Assembly (NCBI RefSeq): GCF_013523125.1
Contig: NZ_JAAMQJ010000046.1
Location: 1 to 34,726, forward strand
Direction: 5' to 3'
DNA length: 34,726 nucleotides
Origin: Pseudomonas entomophila
GTDB taxonomy: Bacteria; Pseudomonadota; Gammaproteobacteria; Pseudomonadales; Pseudomonadaceae
Under the pieces are notes generated by a model. That model had not been told where the DNA came from. It worked only from the letters and a program-made list of their open reading frames with translations, and ran no database searches. The first letter of the stretch is position 1. The number at the start of each line of letters is the position of its first letter. This document shows positions 8,736 to 16,244 of the stretch, one piece after another. The position numbers were made by a program, and so were the translations under genes.

Positions 8736-9005
8736 CGAACCGGCCCGCCAGGTACGTGTCGGGCCGGCTGCAAGGACAGTGGGTGGGCATGGCGCAGGAA
8801 AAGGTCGGGGCTCGGGCTCACGTCAGGCATGGAACGCTCGTGTGTCGGGAAAGCGTTCACGATACCCCTGCACTGTCGTCGCGAACACTGGCATCGCACA
8901 ACGCCTGAACGCGTATGCACGGCAGCACGGTGCCGAGCGAACGGTTTACACGCGCCGACAGCCTCTGGATGATGGCGACCCGCTTCAATATTCTGGTCTG
9001 CCTTC

Positions 9006-9596
9006 ATGCAACTGTTCATCAGCTCCACCTCGCCTTTCGCGCGCATCGTGCGGATCCTGCTGCAAGAAAAGCAGCTCGCGCACGAAGCGATCCAGGTCGA
9101 CCCTTGGTCGCCACCGCCCGCCCTGCGCGAGGCCAACCCGGCCTGCAAGGTGCCGGTGCTCATCGACAAGGGCGTCGCCATCAGCCACAGCCTGATGATC
9201 GTGCAGTACCTGGAGTCGACCTATCCCGAGCGTGCCCTACCGCCCGTCTCGGCCACCGAGACGGCCCAGACCGCCATGGCGTTCGTGGCCCTGGAGGCCT
9301 TCGCCTCGCTCATCATCGGTCGTCGCTCACGGGCAGATTTCGACACGTCGCCCGTAGGGCAGCGACGACGTGACGGGTTGGCCGAGGCCCTGCGCCGGCT
9401 CGAGGCGCAGCCGCCGGCCTTGGTCGAAGGCGGCATGCCAAACCTGCTGCAGATCGTCGCCGTGGTGCTGCTCGAGGCGGTGCGGTTTCGCTTTGGCGAG
9501 GCACCCTGGGTGCCGGTCGTGCCCAGGTTGACAGCGCTGTGTGCCGCACTTGGCCAGCGTCCGTCCTTTCAGGAGACGCGGCCTTTCAGGGTCTAG
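9006..9596 (+). CDS. Glutathione S-transferase family protein
   Basis: A 196-residue cytoplasmic GST-fold protein. Residues 1-80 are the thioredoxin-like domain: SSTSPFARIVRILLQEK is the active-site loop and first helix, NPACKVPVLID contains the cis-proline that binds the glutathione backbone, and SHSLMIVQYLE carries the serine that binds the gamma-glutamyl group. The C-terminal helical domain is slightly shorter than usual. The catalytic position lies in the SPFAR loop, as in beta- and zeta-like bacterial GSTs. The substrate is unknown. The stop codon shares a CTAG palindrome with the stop of the convergent crtZ-like gene. The frame continues to 9596 without disruption. Confidence 0.87.
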   Translation: MQLFISSTSPFARIVRILLQEKQLAHEAIQVDPWSPPPALREANPACKVPVLIDKGVAISHSLMIVQYLESTYPERALPPVSATETAQTAMAFVALEAFASLIIGRRSRADFDTSPVGQRRRDGLAEALRRLEAQPPALVEGGMPNLLQIVAVVLLEAVRFRFGEAPWVPVVPRLTALCAALGQRPSFQETRPFRV

Positions 9597-10111
9597 CGCT
9601 CGTGCAAGGCGGCGTCCGCCGACCGTAGGTGCTCGGGTGCCGCATGCGCCGCGCGGCGCTGCGCCCTGAGTTGACGCCGCAAGACCGCCAGGGGCGGTGC
9701 GTAGAAGAAGCCGAACGACACCCCTTTGCCCTGCCCCTGGCCACGGTGGTGCAGTCGGTGCGCCAGGTGCAACCGGCGCACATAGCCGTTGAACGGCATC
9801 AGGTGTCGCGGCCAGTGCCGATGGAACAGCCCGTCGTGGAAGACCACGTAGAGCACGCCGTACCCGGCCACGCCCAACCCGACCCATTGCAGCGCGGGGA
9901 GACCTGACCGGCTCAACAGCATCAAGCCACTGGCGATCAAGGCCAGCGCCAGCAGGTACAGGTCGTTGGGTTCGAGCATGCCCAATTGAGGCCGGTGATG
10001 CGAACGGTGCAGCCACCAGCCCCAGCCGTGCATGACGTACTTGTGGGCCAATGTGCCGACGCCCTCCATGGCCACGAGGGTGCCCAGTAGCACGGCAAGG
10101 TTGAACAGCAT
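9593..10111 (-). CDS. crtZ: Beta-carotene hydroxylase-like protein (CrtZ family)
   Basis: A 172-residue membrane di-iron hydroxylase. The histidine clusters are complete: HKYVMHGWGWWLHRSHH, HDGLFHRHW and AHRLHH, as in bacterial CrtZ. SFGFFYAPPL and the predicted membrane segments also match the Pantoea-type enzyme, which is about 175 residues. I start at MLFNLAVLLGTLVAMEG because this fits the family N-terminus; the frame is open to a GTG at 10183. CrtZ hydroxylates the beta-rings of beta-carotene to give zeaxanthin. No phytoene synthase, desaturase or cyclase gene is in the window, so the physiological substrate is uncertain. It could be a different hydrophobic compound. Confidence 0.85.
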   Translation of the reverse strand: MLFNLAVLLGTLVAMEGVGTLAHKYVMHGWGWWLHRSHHRPQLGMLEPNDLYLLALALIASGLMLLSRSGLPALQWVGLGVAGYGVLYVVFHDGLFHRHWPRHLMPFNGYVRRLHLAHRLHHRGQGQGKGVSFGFFYAPPLAVLRRQLRAQRRAAHAAPEHLRSADAALHER

Positions 10112-10183
10112 GAGGGGTCCGGGAATGAGCGACGAAAACGCCAAGGGTAGCATTGCCGGTTCGACCTGCGGCCCTCGGGTCAC

Positions 10184-10507
10184 GGTAAATCTTTGTCATG
10201 TTTGGCGGCTTGACTGATTTCGATGCCTGCCTTTATCGTCCGCGCCGCCTCGAACCGATTCACTCAGGAGCCTGTATTGGACAGTTATCCCAGTCGCGTG
10301 CGACAGGTCCAGACGACACGCTAGCCCAGCCTCTTCGTGCCCCCTCCCGTGACAGAGGGCAGTACCGTCGGCCGGCCTGGCCGATGTTTTCGTAAGCACC
10401 CTACCTCCTGCCGGAGAGCGAGGGTGATCGACCTCTCGCGCGTCCTTCAACGAACCGCACCGTCGCCGACGGTGCCTGCGCGGGACTGCCCGCACGTGAG
10501 GTCCATC
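10184..10507 (+). promoter_or_regulatory. Hairpin-rich leader upstream of mgtC-like gene
   Basis: The gene-free stretch between the CrtZ-like start (10111) and the MgtC-family start (10508) is nearly 400 bases. Its last 170 or so bases carry a series of stems: CCCTC/GAGGG, TCGGCC/GGCCGA, ACCCT/AGGGT with an inner CTCC/GGAG, a perfect GCACCGTC-GCC-GACGGTGC, and GCGGG/CCCGC just before the ribosome site. Such a leader could regulate translation or transcription of the downstream gene. I could not match it to a known riboswitch class. Confidence 0.4.
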
Positions 10508-11218
10508 ATGGAATGGAAGCTTTTTCTGCTGCGCGTTGGCGCAGCCCTGGTCCTGGGGGCGCTGATCGGCGCCGAACGTCAACTGCGTCAGCGCCTCACC
10601 GGCCTGCGCACCAATGCCCTGGTCAGCACCGGCGCCTGCCTGTTCGTGCTGACCACCCAGGCCGTGCCGGGCATGGCGCCCAGTGATGCTTCACGCATCG
10701 CGGCCTATGTGGTGTCGGGGATCGGTTTTCTCGGCGGCGGCGTGATCATGCGCGATGGCCTCAACGTGCGCGGCCTGAACACGGCCGCCACCCTGTGGTG
10801 CACAGCGGCCATCGGCGTGCTGTGCAGCCTGGACCTGCTGATCGAAGCCCTGTTGGGCAGCCTGATGGTGCTGTGTGCCAACATCCTGCTGCGCGACCTG
10901 GCGCAGCGCCTGGATCGCCAGGATGTGCTCGCGGCCACTGAAGCAGAGCAACGGTTCGACCTGCGCGTGGTGTGCCGCCGGGGCGAAGACATTCATGTGC
11001 GCAGCCTGATGCTGCAAGGGCTGAGCGATCCGAGCCTGCGTCTGCAGGCCTTGCATAGCCAGACGCTGCCGGACCCTGCCTGCACCGAAGTGCGTGCCGA
11101 GATCGTCGGCAGCACCCTGGCACCGACGCAGCTCGAGTCGCTGGTGAGCCGCATCGGCCTGGAGCCGGGCGTCAGCGCCGTGAAATGGCAATTGCGCACG
11201 TCGACCGGGCGTGACTGA
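10508..11218 (+). CDS. MgtC/SapB family membrane protein
   Basis: A 236-residue protein of the MgtC family. The N-terminal half is membrane-embedded and carries the family blocks LGALIGAERQLRQRLTGLRTNALV, SRIAAYVVSGIGFLGGGVIM and VRGLNTAATLWCTAAIGVL. The C-terminal half is a soluble ACT-like domain, as in MgtC. Family members help bacteria cope with magnesium limitation and intracellular stress, in some species through the F-type ATP synthase or phosphate control. I start at MEWKLFLLRVG, which is preceded by GTGAGG; the upstream open frame has no family similarity. It is convergent with the diguanylate cyclase, three bases apart. Low-magnesium induction is likely by analogy only. Confidence 0.88.
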   Translation: MEWKLFLLRVGAALVLGALIGAERQLRQRLTGLRTNALVSTGACLFVLTTQAVPGMAPSDASRIAAYVVSGIGFLGGGVIMRDGLNVRGLNTAATLWCTAAIGVLCSLDLLIEALLGSLMVLCANILLRDLAQRLDRQDVLAATEAEQRFDLRVVCRRGEDIHVRSLMLQGLSDPSLRLQALHSQTLPDPACTEVRAEIVGSTLAPTQLESLVSRIGLEPGVSAVKWQLRTSTGRD

Positions 11219-11221
11219 GCG

Positions 11222-12778
11222 TCACGAACCGTCCGCGATCCAGTAGCGGTCGCGGCCTTGGCGTTTGGCCTGATAGAGCGCCTGGTCGGCAGCGCCGGTC
11301 AGGGCTTCTGGCGACAGCAGCGCATGCCCTGGCGTCGCGATGGCAATGCCTGCGCTGAGCGTCACCCGCCCCAGCGGGCTGGGTGCATGGGCCAGATCGA
11401 GGTCACGCACCGCCTGCAGGATTTCGTTGACGATCGATTCGGCACCGGCCTGGTCGGTGTCGGGCAGCAACAACGTGAACTCCTCCCCGCCATAGCGCAC
11501 CGCCAGGTCGGCTGGCCGCTTCAATGCCGCACGCAGGACGTCGCCCACCCGTCGCAGGCAGGCGTCACCGGCCTGATGCCCATAGTGGTCGTTGTAGAGC
11601 TTGAAGTAATCGAGGTCGAGCATGACCGCTGCGATGGGATAGCCCTGACGTTGGGCGCGCTTGACCTCGTGGGCCAGCTCATTGTCGAGCTGCCGCCGAT
11701 TGCCGAGCCCGGTCAAGCCATCGGACAGCGCCAGGTTTTCCAACGCTTTGTTGGCTTGCTGCAGGGCATTCTCGAGCACCAGGCGTTCACGCAGCTGACG
11801 CAGCACCACCCACCCGAAGGCCGACAACCCGAACACCAGCAACAGCAGCACGATGGCCGTCTTGATCACGTCGTGCCGCCAGGGGGCCATGATCGTATCT
11901 CGCGACAGACCGGCCTCCACCAACAGCGGATAACTGCTCAGCGCCTTGTAGGCGTAGAGCCGCCAGGTGCCGTCGACCACGGCCTGGGCCTCGGTGACCC
12001 CTTCGTCGGCATAGGGCAGATGATTGCGGAAGATTTCGCTGTCGACCAGGCTGCGCCCGACCTGCCCGGCAATGAAGGGCCGGCGCACCAGAATGGTCCC
12101 GTCGCGCTTGGCCAGCACCAGCGCCCCGCGCTCGTCGATTTCGAAAGCGCCGTAGTAGCGCACGAACCAGTCGACCTTGATGGTGCCGAGGATCACCCCG
12201 GCGAAGTGTCCGTCGGCGTACTCCAGGCGGCGGGAAATGGGAATGATGAGGTCGCCCGTGGAGCGGCTCCTGACCACCGAGCCGATCTGCACGCTGCGGT
12301 CGCGGTGATTGCGGTGGTAGCTGAAGTAGGCACGGTCGGCATTGTTGGCGTCCTGGGGGATGACGTCCTTGTCCGTCACCACCCAGCGGCCCTGGGCGTC
12401 GTACACGAACAGGCCGTGCAGCTGCGGCATGATGCGCGACTGCTGGTAGAGCGCGGAATGCAGACGTTTGCGGTCGAGCTTGTCCAGCCCATCGCCTTCG
12501 ATGCGCTCGGCCAGGGCCGCCGTGACCACATCCACCTGGCGGATCGCATCGTCGGCATGCTGTGCCGTGGCGCGCGCCAGGTTGGACACGGTCACTTCGG
12601 CGCTTTCGAAGGCGTGGCGGTAATCACGCCAGATCCGCCAGCCCTCGACCGCCACGAAGGTGAGCAGGACCACGGCCATGAAACTCAGCGTCAGGCGAAA
12701 CAAGGCGGCCGACCGCGCCGGGTCGGACAGCCGCGTGTCGATGTCGTCAGGTGCATCCGATCGGCGACGAGTCGTCAT
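11222..12778 (-). CDS. Membrane diguanylate cyclase with periplasmic sensor
   Basis: A 518-residue enzyme that makes cyclic-di-GMP from two GTP. The N-terminal membrane segment (about ALFRLTLSFMAVVLLTFVAV) is followed by a periplasmic sensor of about 260 residues that looks like a Cache/PDC domain. A second membrane segment (AIVLLLLVFGLSAFGWVV) and a C-terminal GGDEF domain follow. The active site is GGEEF (about 430-434). The RPAD motif six residues earlier (421-424) is a complete inhibitory I-site, so product feedback is expected. The ATG at 12778 has AAGG seven bases upstream and is preferred over a TTG two codons earlier. It lies 18 bases from exonuclease III on the same strand. Confidence 0.92.
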   Translation of the reverse strand: MTTRRRSDAPDDIDTRLSDPARSAALFRLTLSFMAVVLLTFVAVEGWRIWRDYRHAFESAEVTVSNLARATAQHADDAIRQVDVVTAALAERIEGDGLDKLDRKRLHSALYQQSRIMPQLHGLFVYDAQGRWVVTDKDVIPQDANNADRAYFSYHRNHRDRSVQIGSVVRSRSTGDLIIPISRRLEYADGHFAGVILGTIKVDWFVRYYGAFEIDERGALVLAKRDGTILVRRPFIAGQVGRSLVDSEIFRNHLPYADEGVTEAQAVVDGTWRLYAYKALSSYPLLVEAGLSRDTIMAPWRHDVIKTAIVLLLLVFGLSAFGWVVLRQLRERLVLENALQQANKALENLALSDGLTGLGNRRQLDNELAHEVKRAQRQGYPIAAVMLDLDYFKLYNDHYGHQAGDACLRRVGDVLRAALKRPADLAVRYGGEEFTLLLPDTDQAGAESIVNEILQAVRDLDLAHAPSPLGRVTLSAGIAIATPGHALLSPEALTGAADQALYQAKRQGRDRYWIADGS

Positions 12779-12796
12779 GATCAACCTTGAGGAGGC

Positions 12797-13597
12797 CTAG
12801 GCCGAGCGGCGCTTGCGTGTGCCCAGCTCGATCCAGGTCGGTGCGTGATCGCTGGGATGGGCCTCGTTGCGCACCCAGGCATCGACCCCTGCCTGTTTCA
12901 GATACGGCGCGGCAGCGCGGTTGAGCAGCAGGTGATCGATACGCAGGCCCGCGTTGCGTGGCCAGTGATTGCGGAAATAATCCCAGAAGGTGTAGAGCCG
13001 CTCCTGAGGGTACTGCTGGCGTAGTCCATCGGTCCAGCCCTGCTCGAGCAGCGTGCGGTACCGCTCGCGCGAGGCCGGCTGCAGCAGGGCATCCTTGCGC
13101 CAGGAGGCGGCATCATAGACGTCCTCGTCCGTCGGCACGACGTTGAAGTCACCGGCCAGGATGACGGGATGGTCGCTGTCGCACAGGGTCTGGGCGTGCT
13201 GGTTCAGGCAATCGAACCAGGCGAGCTTGTAATCGAACTTCGGCCCCGGCTGCGGGTTGCCGTTGGGCAGGTAAAGGCAGCCGACCACGACGCCTTGCAC
13301 GGCCGCCTCCAGGTAACGGCTTTGCTTGTCGTCTTCCATGCCGGGCAAACCGCGGCGGATCTCCAGCGGTTCGCTCCCACGGGCCAGAATCGCCACGCCA
13401 TTCCAGGCCGCCTGTCCATGGTGCAGACAACCGTAGCCGCTGCGCTCGAGCGCCTCGCGGGGAAATGCGCTATCCGTTGCCTTGAGCTCCTGCAGGCACA
13501 CGATGTCCGGTTGCTCACGCGCCAGCCAGGTGCACAGGGCCTCCAGGCGGGTGCGGATGCCATTGACGTTGAAGGTGGCGATCTTGAGGGCTTTCAT
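12797..13597 (-). CDS. xthA: Exodeoxyribonuclease III (AP endonuclease)
   Basis: A 266-residue Mg-dependent exonuclease III/AP endonuclease of base-excision repair. Catalytic blocks of the EEP family are present: IATFNVNGIRTR, IVCLQELK with the metal-binding Glu, CLYLPNGNP with the catalytic Tyr, LAGDFNVVPTDEDVYD, LRIDHLL and SDHAPTWIEL with the catalytic His. The intact catalytic residues separate it from the related Pseudomonas regulator Crc, which lacks nuclease residues. The start could be MKALKIATFN (13597) or MPEP at 13609, which would overlap the upstream gene. I prefer the former. It follows a small acidic protein gene in the same operon. Confidence 0.92.
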   Translation of the reverse strand: MKALKIATFNVNGIRTRLEALCTWLAREQPDIVCLQELKATDSAFPREALERSGYGCLHHGQAAWNGVAILARGSEPLEIRRGLPGMEDDKQSRYLEAAVQGVVVGCLYLPNGNPQPGPKFDYKLAWFDCLNQHAQTLCDSDHPVILAGDFNVVPTDEDVYDAASWRKDALLQPASRERYRTLLEQGWTDGLRQQYPQERLYTFWDYFRNHWPRNAGLRIDHLLLNRAAAPYLKQAGVDAWVRNEAHPSDHAPTWIELGTRKRRSA

Positions 13598-13601
13598 GGG
13601 C

Positions 13602-13844
13602 TCAGGCATCCGGATCGTCGACGTGCGCCTGCACCGCACGCTCGAGTGCATGGGCATGCGCAGTGTCGGCCAGGGCCTTGAATGCCAGCCAGTCGTCCCA
13701 GTCGATGATGCCATCGTCTCGCAAGGCTTCAGCCGTGCGGATCAGTTCATGATGGTAGGCATCGGGGGAGTCGTCTCGATAGCTGACGTCGTCGTACTGG
13801 GCATACCAGGCCGCCAGTTCGGGAATCGTGCGTTCGATGCTCAT
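13602..13844 (-). CDS. Small acidic protein, unknown function
   Basis: An 80-residue protein I do not recognise by name. It is acidic and rich in Ala, Asp and Tyr/Trp, with likely two or three helices (IPELAAWYAQYDDVSYRDD, HHELIRTAEALRDDGIIDW, DWLAFKALADTAHAHALE). There is no signal peptide or membrane segment. A strong ribosome site (AGGAGG) stands seven bases before the ATG, which supports it as a real gene. The stop lies four bases before the xthA start, so the two are probably translated from one message. A role near DNA repair is only suggested by position. Confidence 0.75.
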   Translation of the reverse strand: MSIERTIPELAAWYAQYDDVSYRDDSPDAYHHELIRTAEALRDDGIIDWDDWLAFKALADTAHAHALERAVQAHVDDPDA

Positions 13845-14119
13845 GCAGCGCCTCCTGTGCAGGTCCGTCTGTTTTTCTGAGCCTGCACGCCAGGCGATCG
13901 TTCAACGGGATTGCTCCAAGGGCACTGCGCGTGGAAAAAAATGAAAACTTTGGCGGTCAGGTGGGTTCAACCCTAGGTGAGCAGGTGCATGAGCTGTCCA
14001 TCACGACTGCCGTGATCATCGCCTGATCCCGTTGCGTCAGGCTGGCCGGATGCTGCACATCACGAGCCGGCAGCTTTGAAGCGCAACCCGAACCCGTACC
14101 CATCGACACGAGGTAACGT

Positions 14120-14392
14120 ATGAGTAACGACGCACTGCAGGCCGAACTCCTCACCCGCTTGCTGCATGCCCATCCTCAGGGCCTGGGCAAGGAAATCCTC
14201 GACAACTACCGTGGCGAAAAAGCAGTCGCGGGCATGCTCAAGACCTTGCAGGACCAAGGCTTGATTCACGCTGGCAGCGTCAGCGTCGAAGACCATGAGA
14301 TGAGCGTGAGCTATCCGATCAAGCTGTCGTCGGCTGGTGTGGACGCCGCCAAGAGTGCCGAAGCCAAAGCCAAGACGCAGCTCGACACCTGA
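14120..14392 (+). CDS. Small protein, possible winged-helix, unknown function
   Basis: A 90-residue protein. The order LLTRLLHAHPQGLGKEILDNY, then KAVAGMLKTLQDQGLIHAGSV, then a hydrophobic strand and SSAGVDAAK resembles a winged-helix fold, with a helix-turn-helix-like middle and a wing. This is inferred from pattern alone. A GAGG ribosome site precedes ATG. It is cytoplasmic and lacks cysteines. A hairpin at 14401-14430 follows the stop. The 275-base stretch before it, 13845-14119, holds no gene I can support. Confidence 0.7.
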   Translation: MSNDALQAELLTRLLHAHPQGLGKEILDNYRGEKAVAGMLKTLQDQGLIHAGSVSVEDHEMSVSYPIKLSSAGVDAAKSAEAKAKTQLDT

Positions 14393-14400
14393 TGCAGGAC

Positions 14401-14430
14401 GGGGCATGCATCCTTTATGGTGCACGCCCC
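14401..14430. terminator. Bidirectional hairpin between convergent small genes
   Basis: GGGGC-A-TGCA pairs with TGCA-C-GCCCC around a short loop, between the stop codons of the convergent genes at 14392 and 14438. A T-run is missing on both sides, so it is a weak intrinsic terminator candidate. Confidence 0.45.
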
Positions 14431-14437
14431 TCCGAGG

Positions 14438-14617
14438 TCAGGCCTTCTTCTCGTGGTCACGTGGCGCAATGGCCGGGCCTTCCGGATCCACCTGAGGATC
14501 CTCTAGATCCGGGGAATCCGGATCGAAGCCCAGGTCACTGCCTTTGTCCGCATCTTCCGAAGAATGAGGGCCCTTGTCGTGGCCAGTGGACGGATGTTTC
14601 GAGTCATGGTTGGACAT
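14438..14617 (-). CDS. Small disordered acidic protein, unknown function
   Basis: A 59-residue, highly hydrophilic protein beginning MSNHDSKHPSTGHDKG and rich in Asp, Pro, Ser, His and Lys, with no hydrophobic core. It is almost certainly intrinsically disordered. AGGAG seven bases before the ATG at 14617 supports the short form; another ATG two codons upstream is too close to that site. Similar short acidic proteins occur in Pseudomonas genomes and are sometimes stress-induced, but I cannot assign this one to a named family. Confidence 0.65.
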   Translation of the reverse strand: MSNHDSKHPSTGHDKGPHSSEDADKGSDLGFDPDSPDLEDPQVDPEGPAIAPRDHEKKA

Positions 14618-14773
14618 GTGCATTCTCCTGTGAAGGTCTATAGAAGAAAGCCCCACGCCCAGGAAGTTTGATTTATCTGCCCTGCTCTGCCAGCGCCTGC
14701 CACTGCGCCGCATCGACGGCCTGGCATACCTCAGGCGCGGCTATCGGTGTCCGCCTTGGCGATCATTCGACGC

Positions 14774-15763
14774 TCATGGTTCGGACGACTCCGTTGACCC
14801 ACGCTTTTTCGTCGAGCGCCGCGAACGACCGACCAAGGCCTCGGCACGGGCTTCGGCCGCCACCGCACGTTCACGCGCCTCGGCCAAATCCTCGCGCATG
14901 GCCTGCAATGCCTCCTGTAGACGGCTGGCATGCTCCCCTGCCTCGGTGGCCTGCCGTTGAGCTTGCATCCACTGCGCGTCCAAGACGTGCCCGTGGCTGC
15001 GTGCCGCCTGCAGCTGCTCGCGCGTGTCTGCCAGCGCCCGTTGATGCTTGTCCGCGTCGCCCAGAGCAACGCTGAGTCGACCCTGGACGTCCTTGAGCTG
15101 CGCATCCAGGGCTTTGCTTTCCTCTCGGGCCCGATCGATCTCACGGTAGGCGCGATCCTCCACGTCGCGGGTATAGCGTTGCTGTTCGAGACGCGTGTGT
15201 TCGGCTTGCTCACGGATCTCCTGCACCTGCTGGTGGACCTCGGCCAGTTGCGCGCGCGATTCGTCACGCTGAGCCTGAAGTTCGTCGCGCTGCCTGCGCA
15301 GGTCGTCGATTTGCGCCTGGCGTTGAGCCAGCAACTGCTCCAGATCGACCAGTCGGGTCTCCACACCTCGCTTTGCAGCAACGGCTTCTGCCGCTTGCTG
15401 GCGAGCTTGAGCAACGTCCAGACGAGCACGCGCTTCCAGCTCGCCCAAGGCCTCGCGTTCTTCGTCCAGGACTTGGCGCTGGCCGGCCAGGGCCATCTCG
15501 GCCACGCCTTGGGCCAGGAGCGTCGATTGTTGCCATACGGCGACAAAGGCCTGCGCCACCTCCGCCGGCAAGCCTGGTAATCGTGTCTCTCCACGCAGGC
15601 GCCCGGCCAGCTTTTCCCACCACTGATCGAGCAAGGCGCCCACCCGCGCCGGGCTGCCCCGCCCCAGCTCCAGGCGTACCCGCTCGACCGTCGGACGCTC
15701 ACCACGCGCCAGCACGGCATCTGCCGCCGCGAAGACGTCCTGTTCCGGTACACCGACTGCCAT
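14774..15763 (-). CDS. KfrA-like coiled-coil DNA-binding protein
   Basis: A 329-residue protein with two parts. Residues 1-115 form an N-terminal domain of KfrA_N type (VFAAADAVLARGERPTVERVRLELGRGSPARVGALLDQWWEKL), a helix-turn-helix known from plasmid KfrA, where it binds DNA near partition loci and represses its own gene. Residues about 120-315 form a long heptad-rich coiled coil (Leu/Ala/Glu/Gln/Arg), ending in a basic tail RRSTKKRG. A GGAGG ribosome site precedes the ATG. It is divergent from a tyrosine recombinase gene across 481 non-coding bases, the typical pairing in a mobile or plasmid-derived locus. Autoregulation through the palindrome at 15836-15850 is my inference. Confidence 0.85.
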   Translation of the reverse strand: MAVGVPEQDVFAAADAVLARGERPTVERVRLELGRGSPARVGALLDQWWEKLAGRLRGETRLPGLPAEVAQAFVAVWQQSTLLAQGVAEMALAGQRQVLDEEREALGELEARARLDVAQARQQAAEAVAAKRGVETRLVDLEQLLAQRQAQIDDLRRQRDELQAQRDESRAQLAEVHQQVQEIREQAEHTRLEQQRYTRDVEDRAYREIDRAREESKALDAQLKDVQGRLSVALGDADKHQRALADTREQLQAARSHGHVLDAQWMQAQRQATEAGEHASRLQEALQAMREDLAEARERAVAAEARAEALVGRSRRSTKKRGSTESSEP

Positions 15764-16244
15764 GTACGACCTCCACTCTGTTAGGCCCGATAATTAAATG
15801 TTATCCGACTCTATTTTTGGAATTCTAATAAAAAAATACGTGTAACGTATAAAATAATACACTATCGACGATGTGCGTGCATCTGAGCCGGGAAAGCTGC
15901 CAAGGCCCATGGCATAACCTTGTTAACATCGCCTGCTAGAAAAGTGTTTTGGTGGGGATGGACTTGCCACGGTGCATAAGGGCGCAGCGGAGCCGCCTTC
16001 TTCGTGGAAGCAGGAGCATTGAGTAGGCAGCATTCGTTGCGCCGGCTTTGGCTGCCTGGCTCATACGCGTCATGGCAGCGCGTGCGCCTGCGATTACCGC
16101 TACAGAGAAGCTTGCAGGCCGTCATGGATCGACAGCCTGTCTGCTCTTGCTCAGCGAATGGCACTCGCGCCATTCACATCATCGAGCCCTTCGTTATAGT
16201 AGGTCGGATACACACTAGGACGTCTGATCTATCGATCAATCCTG
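15764..16244. other. 481-base non-coding region between KfrA-like and recombinase genes
   Basis: No convincing gene is present on either strand. The left end (15781-15860) is markedly AT-rich and contains the palindrome described separately. The right part (15861-16244) has normal GC. Small open frames there show no family resemblance or ribosome sites. The stretch is a reasonable place for an attachment site or a partition-like site for the flanking DNA-binding protein and recombinase. Confidence 0.5.
15836..15850. promoter_or_regulatory. Palindromic operator candidate for KfrA-like protein
   Basis: ATACGT-GTA-ACGTAT is a perfect 6-bp inverted repeat with a three-base centre. It lies in the AT-rich stretch about 75 bases upstream of the kfrA-like start. 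KfrA proteins bind repeats upstream of their own gene, so this is a sensible operator candidate, not a proven one. Confidence 0.45.

Noticed and set aside
10337..10507. Long N-terminal extension of the MgtC-family protein
   Set aside because: It would precede the family N-terminus by 57 residues with no similarity and overlaps the structured leader.
11258..12790. A 510-codon open frame on the plus strand
   Set aside because: It is antisense to the diguanylate cyclase, whose domains and motifs are unmistakable.
12797..13597. Crc, the Pseudomonas catabolite-repression regulator
   Set aside because: Catalytic residues of exonuclease III are all present, whereas Crc lacks them and has a different N-terminus.
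13930..13975. Possible AlgU-type stress promoter (AAAACTT with TCAA 16 bases downstream)
   Set aside because: Neither element matches the consensus well (GAACTT and TCTGA expected), so I did not annotate it.
15862..16173. A 103-codon minus-strand open frame in the KfrA-recombinase gap
   Set aside because: It has no ribosome site, mixed composition and no family resemblance.
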